Assembly (NCBI GenBank): GCA_012845835.1
Contig: JABAKD010000010.1
Span: forward strand, 9,419,599 to 9,483,598
Length of the DNA: 64,000 nucleotides
Direction of reading: 5' to 3'
DNA from: Undaria pinnatifida
Taxonomy: Eukaryota > Sar > Phaeophyceae > Laminariales > Alariaceae
A program made the translations under genes and the position numbers. Below, piece after piece: positions 54,500-64,000 of this stretch. Numbering within the stretch: the first letter of the stretch is position 1; each line of letters opens with the position of its first letter. The notes under the pieces were generated by a model, which was not told the origin of the DNA, searched no databases, and worked only from the letters and a program-made list of their open reading frames with translations.

Positions 54500-56370
54500 T
54501 TACCCCCGGGATAGATCTGTGGATACCCTACAAAACTTGTCCTTGATTTTTAATATGCAAGCCGGCACACCAGACTGTTTGCAGTAAAAAATAAGAAAAA
54601 ATAAATACCTACTGCAGTAGGTAAATTTTATTTATAAAATAGTAGAGCAACCCGTCGACGGCAAAAACGCTAACGGGTACCTCGCACTGATAGGAGACAC
54701 GCGTCAAGGTCTACTTTCACCCACATTGTATTTCATAGTAAATGTGGTCATTGATCCAAGGAGTCAAACCGCGGTCGCCTCTTATCGTCAACGTTTTTTG
54801 GTGTGACGGGACTGTCAGGTATTGTTACAAACCAGCCCTCGCTCTCGCGTTTTCGCCAGAGAAGATGGAGGAAGAAGACCTAGAACAAAAAAAAAACGAA
54901 AAATCCAGGGAGTGTCTTGTGCAATGATATGTATGTGTGGAAACAACGGCCTCCGATGCTATTACTATTACCAGATATATCATACTTTCCGGTCAAAGAC
55001 ACAGGAAAATAATCTAAGAAATCCAACGCAAAAAAAAAATGTTCAAATTGGAGACAATTTCTCGAAGAGTTGTGGCAATTACAACACAACTAACACCATA
55101 GGCAAGCCGCTGTCGAAAACGGCGGCAACACACAAAAATATGTTCGGGATTATTATCAAAGGGGGTTTCGTAAAATTTGCGCGGGCTTCGCCCGCGTAAT
55201 TTAATCCAATAAAATCTGTCCCGCGGTACATCTAGAATTTGCCAACCAGCCCGAGAAAAGAGAGCGTAGATCGCAGAGCGTAGACAAGCGCAGAGCACAG
55301 AACGCAGATAACAGAGGGTATCAACGGTACTCAGTATTATAGCTCCCACAGGAAGTGCGGCATGCTCGCGGATGGAGCTGGGCGGTAGGGGGGCGGGTGG
55401 GACGAGACGAGGCAACACTTTTATTTTCATTGGTTCATAATGCATTGCTCTGATACTTCGAAGTATGAGATAAGAGGATAATATGGCTGTCTGGATTTCT
55501 GGCAACAATTCATTCCGTTTTCCATCCGTTTTAAAATCAATCGCTCGGGTAACACCTTACGAGTACTCGCAGAAAATCGTACGAGCGTCGCTTTAGACGA
55601 AACGTACCTCGGGTGCGAACAACGTACGGTTTCAGCACGTTTATGGAGGTGCCTTCATTGCGAAATCTGAGTCCGACGACCGGTGAACGGAACAGAACAA
55701 CGCCCGGGCACCCGTCGACAAGCGGTTGGCGAAACGTATATACCTACGTATCTTGAGTACCGACCGGTTCGATTGAGCTCGAAACTTTGAAATTAAGCGC
55801 AATACCACATCCCTCTATACATACATACTTGTACAACATCCATACATCCATAGACCTCGCGGATCTATCGCTGTCTGCGTGGGAGGCAAGTCTGCACCAC
55901 TAAGTTTCTCGCGTGTCGCATCATGTGCGAGTTTGATTTGCGTTCCATTGGTATCATACATGGTCTATCCGTGGGTTAAGTAGTCGTGTTGCCCACGATG
56001 ATGTCCGCAGACTGGCGTAGGACAAACGAGAACAGCATAAATCAAATACGAACGTCTAAGCGAAAGAGAAATACAGCAAGAAAAAACATTGGCAATGCGT
56101 CTGGTATTGCCTGGATGCGTACAACGGAACACTCACGCTGTACAATATTATCCCGTTCCTGTATCGTGTGAACTTCGGTAGAGTATCTTAACACATACCA
56201 GGTAGCTGCAGGCGTTACTCCGCAACATGCATCGGCAAATTCCAAAAGTTATAGTTGATGCCGCGTTGACTCCTGGCAGACGTTTTTGACGAGATGAGCG
56301 CCATACCGTCCACTAGAGGTGTTGACGCTGCCCACCAACCTTCGCCCTCGCGCAACGATCCTCCAAACGT
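54500..56370. other. Intergenic stretch, no supported gene
   Basis: Includes a 7-bp GC hairpin CGCGGGC-TTC-GCCCGCG near 55180 and a CGCAGAGCGTAGA-type short repeat at 55260-55315. A 164-codon minus frame (55014-55508) is not recognised. TACCAGGTA at 56196. Confidence 0.4.
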
Positions 56371-56373
56371 GCC

Positions 56374-56605
56374 ATGCTCCAGTCCCTCCAACAGAAGTTT
56401 CCATCAATGAAAGCAGCCTTACACACTGCAAGAACATTGGTCGCGGGTCAACTCCCATTACCGTTACTGGTGCTGCTTTATAGCGTGAAGGGTCTCGCTC
56501 TGATTGATTCCATAGTAACCGTCGTTAACCCCCCAAACGGTGTCCAATTATTTTTTCGATGCGAATGTCGTCACTATTTCCTCAAGTCAAAATCAAATAT
56601 GAATC
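56374..56605 (+). pseudogene. Possible copia RNase H relic
   Basis: An 83-codon frame with KGLALIDSIVTVVNPPN followed by CRHYFLKSKSN, resembling the copia pattern N-(N/K)-G-A...N...H-I-D-V-R-H-Y-F-L-R seen intact at 49925-50020. Short and degenerate; could be chance. Confidence 0.4.
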
Positions 56606-56619
56606 GAGCTTATGTAGTG

Positions 56620-59260
56620 CTATAGCAAGACACATAGCCCCGGACTAACACGTACCTGAAGTGCCAACTAAACGCAATACTAACTACTGGTGACTCAGAG
56701 TCAGCGCAATACACGACTCCATACAATACCGTAGGCATCAGTGATGCAATTGCAGTCATTGCTGTGCCGCTCCGCCCCCCTCCCCGCCCGTCCCCATTCC
56801 TTTCCAGCAATATTTCATTCCAAGAAGGGGCCAACCCCTGCCGCCCCTCCCTTTGCAACTCCCACCTTCCCGCCTCGACCCTCTATCAAAAAGTATGAAC
56901 ATCGTAGACCAGTACTCACACTCCCCTTCCCCTCATCTCGAGTAGGTATCTCACAACATCCCCTTCCGTCCATCGATCACCGACGACCCATCTGCCAAGA
57001 ATTGAAGAGCAGGGCCTCGTAAAGCACTGCGCCTTTTTCGCCCCCCGGGATAAAACTCCAAAGGATTTCCTGTGAAAGAGGCTTCACACAAGGGTGCACA
57101 ACCTACCACGCCCCACCCGCCACCACCCATTATTGACGGAACGTGTCAGTGGGATATCCTCTTCCATCGTGTCTAGCCAAAGCGCTTTTCCGCCGCCAAC
57201 TCCAATCCCCCGTTGGCGAGGCCCTCAAAAGAACTCGTGGCCCGGTGCGCCCACAGCGGTTCCTGGGTGTGGTCAGGGCGGTAAGAAAGGGCTCATTAGG
57301 ATGCCGTCCGTTTCGGTCACCTCCAGAGAGAAAATGTTGCTGCGACATCTGGCCAAGTACGCCCCCGGTACGAGGGGTTGGTCCTTAGGTCCGAGCTGGC
57401 AGCACCTGAAGCGCGAATCAAAGGATCCCGAAGAGAACGCCTCGTTGGCCTGATCGTGAAATACATGTTTGGTTTGGACCAAGAAAGTTGTGAGAGAAAA
57501 TGCAGAGGCGTGAGAAGGTATTTGGATGTTGTTGCGAGATGAATAGCGCACTACCGGTCATCCGGCTGAGTACAAGCTCGGCGGACGAGGCACCAAGCCA
57601 AAAAAACAAGAAGTTTGCAAAGTGCTACCGTAGACACAAGATAACAAAGGGGCAGCTTTTGTTAATGCACGGTCATACGTATCCATAGCGGCGTAGGCCT
57701 TGTCTATAACTCGTGTTATTTACTGCCCGCTGGCAGGATTCAATCAATATCACAACAAGAGTGCCTGCGTTCAAAATGCACTGTGTCTGCTACATGCCGG
57801 CATGTCCTCGTACGTCATATTCAGAGGCAAATCGTGAGTCCGCTGCACATTCTCGTATTCAGGCCGCGGAATATTATTTGGTGACTTACTTGTGCCTCGT
57901 ATCAATTTAGGCGCGCCCTCCGCAAATTACACATAAGAAAAGACTTCATATCAACGTACAAAAGAATCGTAAACGAACTTCGCAAGCAGATAGCGAGGCG
58001 CCATAGCTCCTCCTGATTTCACGGCCCGCCGGAGGTCCATGCCACACAGCTAGTACGCTTTCTCTCGGTTGAGGTGGAGCAGTGTCCTCTGCGAGACGAG
58101 CAGCGGAGACACGACGCCATCGGTGGGTTCCAGAGGTTAAAAAAAAATGTAAAACGCCTGACGATAAAAACATGCCGAAAATCGATGATAGGGGAACAGA
58201 TTCATGTTCACGAGAACGCAAACATCAAATTCTACGAGGACTCCAAGTAGATTCTACAAGGTTCTGGAGGCAACTTTACTTTTTCGGGCAACAGCAGTCG
58301 AAAAATGTATTTTCGGCCCCCGTTCCTCTTTTCTCACAAGATCTGGATAGGATTTTCTCTTGTTTCATATATATTTTTTACCATCCGTGTGTAGGTCGTT
58401 GGTGTATCAGTCAAGGCACCACGTTAGCAGGGACTGCCCGCGACCGAGCCCTGGTAAAACTGTGTCATATTCGATCAAGGCCGCGGTGGGGGGTTACACC
58501 CTTTTTCACTACTGTACCGCGTCTAAGCCAGTCGCACGAGTGACTCTGCACCTCACTCACGAAACGACTCTACACGATATGCTTGGCGCAAGCGAGGCCG
58601 ACTATTGCATTGCGGGTTCACGTCGCCAGATTAAAACAGCACCAAAGCTTGAGACCGCAATGGAACAGGGGGTCTCACCCTCGCGAGTGACTCCGGGACC
58701 ACCGCAAAAAAAAAGCCCAAAAAAACAACATAAACCCCCCTATCGTGGCATTGGCAATTTTTCACGGATTGGTGGCCCGAGAAGAACTACCATTTTAATG
58801 CTCTTGAATAGGCCAAGGCTGCGGTATGGGGTGTAACCCAACTTTCACCGCGGGCTTTTTCAGCTAGTTAAAAATAGGGGCACGACTGACTCTTGCTATA
58901 CCTCACGGAGAGCCATCCGACGGTGGGGGTGAAGCATCGTCACATCAGTCCCTGAGGTCCTCACATGAGGAGCTCAATGTCTCACCCGATCTACATGACT
59001 TCGAAGGCATTCGTTCGCACAAACCCGACCAAGCTTCTATGCTTTAGTCCTAAACAAGAAACACGTCCTCGTGAGAATTACTGCATTAACCCCGCCGGCA
59101 GTTCCTCGCATGAGGAGCTCAATCGCCTTGCTTCTGGCTTTCCGTCACTCCGATGAACATTTTAGTTGTCGACAGGTTTCTACGTACTTGTATCAAGAAC
59201 GCGCTTGTTTCTGGCCGCAAGCGTGTGCAGAGTGACCATAGAAGAAGTATAGAGATTTTT
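56620..59260. other. Intergenic stretch, no supported gene
   Basis: No recognised family. A plus frame at 57181-57453 (SVTSREKMLLRHLAKYAP near its end) is protein-like but unidentified. CATGAGGAGCTCAAT occurs at 58965 and about 59110. Confidence 0.35.
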
Positions 59261-59264
59261 GCTC

Positions 59265-59345
59265 GTGCAGGTTTTAGGGTATTAGACGCCTGAGCTACTA
59301 CTGGCAAAAGGTTCACCCAATACTCATCCAGGGCAAGCCATACCT
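59265..59345 (-). repeat. SINE-like repeat, partial copy
   Basis: GTATTAGACGCCTGAGCTAC and TGGCAAAAGGTTCACC match the inner part of the copy at 60295. Lacks the tRNA-like end. Confidence 0.5.
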
Positions 59346-59412
59346 GGAATACCATACCATAGTATACATAACTACGCCCCCTCGGGCGACAGGGGATCCC
59401 TGCGAAGACGTT

Positions 59413-60168
59413 CAGGCTGGTTCACGTAGAAAAAAACAAATATATTTCCCGGCGAATGTCCACGCCGTTTTTTCGATTCAGACCGTGAAATTTTGCACAC
59501 GTGCGCTATGTTCCATTGCGAAGATCTCAACTGTCGTCTTCATTTTTTTTTCGTCTGGTTTGTCGTCAGTTAAGATTTTTGGGACGATATGGCTCACCTT
59601 AGACAAAAAAAAATCGGTGAAAAAAAAAGAAGAACCCCCCCCCCCGAAGGTCAGGCCTCGAAATGGGCATGTAGAACACGTGTGCAAATTTTCAGGGTCT
59701 ATCTCTCAAAAACGGCGTAGGTAGACATTTGGAGTTTTGCGCGTAAAAATGAGTAAGATTACGTTAGTTCCTTAAAATTACTTGGTTTTAGTGTAGGATC
59801 CAGTTTTTCCGCTCGATTTTGCTTAATGTTGAACACAGGCAGGTCAGATCTTAGATTTTTTGCGCGAAAAAAGTTACAGACACGCCTTGGAGTACCTCCC
59901 ACCGGTTCGTGCAAAATGCGGCGCCATTTTTTTTCTCGCCTCCACTTGGAAAAATCCTGAATGTTATTGAAGAGTATAAAGGCCCGTCATTGGTCGATAC
60001 GAATTTTGCTCCTAGAGACAGCCCGAGTGCGTTTAAATTTTTTTGGCCGTGTCACCCTCCTCCATTGGCCATGGGGTATGATACCAAATATTCACCTTTT
60101 GACTGGATATTGCGAGAGGCATTCGCCGGGGAGATATTTTGTTTTTGTCTTTTACGTGAACCAGCCTG
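59413..60168 (+). mobile_element. Non-autonomous TIR element (MITE-like), copy 2
   Basis: 756 bp, bounded by CAGGCTGGTTCACGT with CCCGGCGAATG on the left and GCATTCGCCGGGGAG with ACGTGAACCAGCCTG on the right. It matches 35637-36395 in inverted orientation along its full length, with poly-A/C tract differences. No transposase. Confidence 0.88.
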
Positions 60169-60294
60169 TATCCTATACCGAATTACCATGCTGGAATGAC
60201 GACACGATGAAGTCGGGGACGTCGCCACAGCCAAACTTCGCTTAAGTTCCTCGGGAGAACACTTAATAACAGATTCTTTCCATTTGGGCTTTTA

Positions 60295-60435
60295 TAAACG
60301 GATGGCGGGGACCGAACCAGCGACCTAACAGTTTGAAAACCCATGGCCTACCGACGAAAGGTTGAGGTATTAGACACCTGCGCTATATTGGTAAAAGGTT
60401 GACCGATTGTCCACCCACCCATGGTGAGCCATACA
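60295..60435 (-). repeat. tRNA-derived SINE-like element, diverged copy
   Basis: GGGGACCGAACCAGCGACC (degenerate B box on the minus strand), AAACCCATGGCCTACCGACG and TTGGTAAAAGGTTGACCGAT align with the copy at 25676. It lies 127 bp from the TIR element. Confidence 0.5.
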
Positions 60436-60439
60436 AAAA

Positions 60440-61149
60440 GGGCATATATGCTTGTGACGTCGTGTTTATCTTTACTCGAAGCCACCAAATACCCCCCCCC
60501 CACCCTCCCTGATGTAGCCTACGGGGTTAGTGATTTGCTCCGTCGCTTCTTCAGGTTAGTTTTAACACTGCCAACGCCTACCGATTTTCTTGCTTTCGGG
60601 GTGTTGTGCTGACGTTTGTATTCGCTCACGTTGTATGACTGCCGGCTATCACATGCTATACAGAATGCTGTTGTGATTATTCCGCGTCGAGACAACACCT
60701 GCAACGCACCTGCTTCGGTCCGTTTTCCCTTGCGTGGCGTGCCTACAGCTGTCGCTCGTTCTGACAACTACCATCGGCTCAAAAACACCTTCCAGGTGCC
60801 TGTCGACATGCCGTCGTCGAGGGCAATAACAGGAGGTGTGCATCCAAGAGCGGTAGAGCGCCAGTCTCACACCGAGTGGGAGAAGATGCCGACATATTCG
60901 ACAGCTAGATGCTTCTCAACCTTCCTAAGGTGTTGCCGAACAATTTCTTGTCTCGCACTCCGTCTACTAGTAGTACCCTTTATGGTCGGAAATCCATGGA
61001 CTGGCGGGTAAGGGGTGCCTTTGGGTCAACGATGATGATGGCTTGGACCTGCCCAGGCGCGAAAATTAGCGTCTCCCACCGCCTCCTACGAGTACCTCCC
61101 CTTGCGTTTTGCCCCGGACGATCCGGGGGTTGTAGATTCCGCCTTTAGG
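60440..61149. other. Gap with no supported gene
   Basis: No confident coding feature. Could include the more decayed 5' part of the adjoining gypsy relic. Confidence 0.35.
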
Positions 61150-62010
61150 ATGACAAGCCCATGTGCATTGACGTATATGCACCGTCATCATTGCCGGCGT
61201 CGACCATATGACCATTGTCACTCCGCGATCGCTCCTTGCCACTTCATGCCGCGTCGATGGTCGTTGTCGGTCGTCGTCGCATGCTGCTGCGTTTATACCG
61301 GCTTCTCCATGCTTCCTTACAAATTACTTCTCGACAGATCGTGTGTTGATCCTCCCTTTTGCTGCCTCTACCGTCCTGGACTGGTGCCACCCTCTTTCCG
61401 TCATGCCACCGGGATACACCTACACCTATGTTGTTTTTGGCGATTATCTTCAGCCGGCGCGCAGAGATGTCAGCCGTATCTACCGCAAGAATGTCGGGCG
61501 CAAGAAACCACATTCCTTGCGGTGGGAAAAAGATGCCCGTTGTAAAGTTCTCTACCATCAATCCTCTCTTCGGCGAGTCGGTATGCAGTCTGCTTCGAAT
61601 TTTCGCTCGCTGTCTGCAAGCAACTGGCGTACGCACTTGCGCCATACCACAAAGGAAACTGTGGCGTTCCACGCATTTGCAACACTACGGCTCAGGTAGG
61701 ACCACTGGATGGTCGTCAGCTGTGGTCGGATGACTTGGGGCGCCCACCTTCCTCATGCGGGATCAGCATACGGTAAAAACTCGGTCAGCGTCATCACCGG
61801 CTTGGCACCGAACGAGTTGCGCACGAATCACACCTCAGGGTCTTATCCGACAGGTCTCAAACATCCTCACGCCGGGTGACATCAGGTTTAGGGTGCCATC
61901 GACTGTAGTCCTACTGTGACCTTACGGCTGACCGCCGACAGCACAAAAACATGCGCGAGCACCACGCTCTCTCGCCGTTTTCTACGTATATAGAACGCGG
62001 GGGGGGTCCG
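61150..62010 (+). pseudogene. Heavily decayed Ty3/gypsy integrase
   Basis: Pieces in several frames follow the order of the integrase at 20342: a CHSAIAPCHFMPRR zinc-finger-like piece, GYTYTYVVFGDY (compare GNTYILLFTDRF), ASNWRTHLRHTT, HLPHAGSAYGKNSVSVITGLAPNE (compare HLPHVEFAYNNSVSAATG), and YCDLTADRRQHKNMREHHAL (compare YCDLATDRQKRANDIV). The catalytic residues are lost or displaced by many substitutions and indels. It is an older copy of a related element. Confidence 0.7.
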
Positions 62011-64000
62011 CGCTGTCTGGCGAACTACACCAGCCCTCCCCACGACACCAGCAACGGGTAGGTGTGACTGTATATTGCAGTCGCAACTACACATTACGAC
62101 GTCGAAGCTGACGCTGATCCCAGAGTTCTCAAGGAAAAATCGTTGTCACTGAGGTGGAACCGGCCGTCCATGAATGGCACCGTGGACCCCTCCTTACACG
62201 ACGGCGTATCTAACCCTCGCCGCTCTAGTCGCGAAGCTTCCATACTTTGATTGCCCCTAGTGTTGCCGTGTCCTATACGAACGCCGGTGCCGATGCAAGC
62301 CTTGAGTTCGTCGTCCTCCGTTTCCCATACCCACCGGTTATCATACCGTAGTTTCACGCCATAAGAACGTTCGATATAATATAATCACCATACTGCATCC
62401 CTACTGTATGGTATGAGGTAATCGAGGGCAGCATTTCCAAGAGTCTACAGAATATTTGAAGAGAATTGAAGATATCAAGACACTAAAAAACGAATTCACT
62501 GTGAGCACTCCACTATTAGTAACATTCATTCCGTAGGAGGGGGGGGAAGTAGTCGCAGTCCTCTCTCGTCTGTCTCCTGTTAAAGACCGTGGAAAATGAT
62601 TGATGCGATCGTCTTGGGAATGCGAAACGCACACCCCTACTAACCCCGTCGACATGTGATCCTAATGACGGGGGGGGGGGTACCTCACGGCAGTATCGCT
62701 ATAATATAACCCTGCTGTTGGGACACATGTGACGCGAAAATAAAAAACGTGGCGCTTATCAAGCGTCTTAATAGTAAGAGCCTGTTACAGTAGCAGTACG
62801 AGTATCACCATGCCGCGCACGTGCCATATACGGCTCTTTGCACTGCAGTGCGCCCGGCCCGCTCTCCAAAGCAAAGCCGGCTGTGCTTCGTGTGGCCGAT
62901 CGATGCTGAAACCACTCGTCATTTTCTTCGACATGGATGTATTTTTCATTTTGAAGCCCCCCCAAAAGGGTGTGTCGTTTTGGTACAGAAGAAGCAACCG
63001 CGTGGTGTGAGTGCCGCTCGCAAGACAGACCCTCACGCACTAAAGGCGGGCGTTTTCTGTGCTACTGCTACGACAGCTGCCGTGTCAACCGCGACAAGGG
63101 CTCAATCTTGGCGCATGCTCAGATAATAAATATTGGCGCGCACGGTGACACCGGTTCAATAAGCTGTCCGCTTCCTTCCTCGACGATCTGGGACAAAGAA
63201 TCAACGTTGTGCTCCCCTTACCTCGGCACACACAACGGTTACTGGCGCCGCTCACAAGCACTGCATAATGTCTTCAGGTCTGCCGAGGCAGTGCCTTCAT
63301 GTTGCCTTGCAGCGATGTTTAATACCAGTAGTAAGAGAAGCTTTGGTCTAGAACCAGTATAGACGGAAAAAACAATGAACGGTCTTTTTTCCTGGTTTTA
63401 TTTAGACCGTATTTTTATTTTTTTGATTTTATATTTTTTCCATCCCATTTATTATCCTCGCACTACTCTCGCACTCCTTCCCAGCAGTAACTCAGATCTG
63501 GGCTCACATAGCGGGTTCTTCTCTCCCCTCCCCACCACGGTACGCGCCTTCATTTTTTATCGCGAGAATAACTCAGCATTTTCCTCCCTCGTCGACTCGC
63601 GTCGAATTGTGCGTACCCACGCTGCTAGGCGCTCTCAGCACTCGATCCTTGTAATGCGTTTTTGCAAATAAAGTGAAATCGTATGATGTGTAAAATAAAT
63701 TGTAAAAGAAAAAAGAGAATGTTGTATGTTTCCATTCGTCCCGTCCTACGATCGACGTTTGGATCATTTACTGCTACCTGGTACTACTAATACTACCGTT
63801 GTTTTCTCCGAGATTTGGGCTTTGTCGAAGTCGAGCGAGATCGTAAAATAAGCCATGAAGTTATATGTCGGTATGATACCTGGTACTACAGAGCAGTGCC
63901 ACCCGTTCCAGGTACATAGTATAATACTAAAGAGAGGCAGCAGTTCTAATATAGATGTTCAAAAGCTGGTGGTGGTACCCGGCACGTTATCGGTCGCACG
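62011..64000. other. Right-hand end of window, no supported gene
   Basis: No recognised protein or RNA gene. TACCTGGTA occurs at 63775 and 63877. A plus frame of 101 codons at 62821-63126 is not recognised. Confidence 0.35.

Noticed and set aside
55014-55508. 164-codon minus frame
   Set aside because: Unrecognised and overlaps a short CGCAGAGCGTAGA-type repeat; not enough to call a gene.

Overview
The window is eukaryotic nuclear DNA. It holds spliced genes with short exons and GT-AG introns, long intergenic stretches, homopolymer and G-run tracts, and many decayed transposons. Three host genes can be reconstructed because intron phases agree at every junction I checked. The mix of gene structure, LINE, Ty3/gypsy and Ty1/copia types suggests a photosynthetic stramenopile, perhaps a brown alga. 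That is inference from family resemblance; no rRNA or organelle marker is present to prove it.

Layout. (1) 371-9884 (+): the 3' three quarters of an importin-13/transportin-3 type nuclear transport receptor, 10 visible exons, 5' end outside the window. (2) 9.9-27.1 kb: no host gene. It holds minisatellites, a decayed LINE reverse transcriptase (about 14.8-15.65 kb) and a deleted Ty3/gypsy element (18.07-22.27 kb) whose remains read NADAR domain, possible protease, linker, integrase, chromo-like and Tudor-like domains. (3) 27124-38309 (+): a complete 12-exon protein kinase model of 1332 residues with a repetitive N-terminal half, a coiled coil and a C-terminal kinase domain. One intron holds a terminal-inverted-repeat element and a 145-bp-arm inverted repeat. 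(4) 40583-52416 (-): a complete 4-exon delta3,5-delta2,4-dienoyl-CoA isomerase (ECH1) of 286 residues ending in a peroxisomal SKL signal. Its 9.5-kb first intron contains a broken Ty1/copia element in antisense orientation. (5) 52.4-64 kb: no convincing host gene. It holds a higher-order tandem repeat in two blocks, tRNA-derived SINE-like copies, a second copy of the inverted-repeat element, and relics of copia RNase H and gypsy integrase.

The three host genes act in unrelated processes (nuclear transport, signalling, fatty acid beta-oxidation), and nothing suggests co-regulation. The most unusual items are the NADAR domain in gypsy-like context, the palindromic 9-mer TACCWGGTA present 15 times against about 0.5 expected, several small dispersed repeat families, and the kinase with a Gly in place of the HRD arginine.
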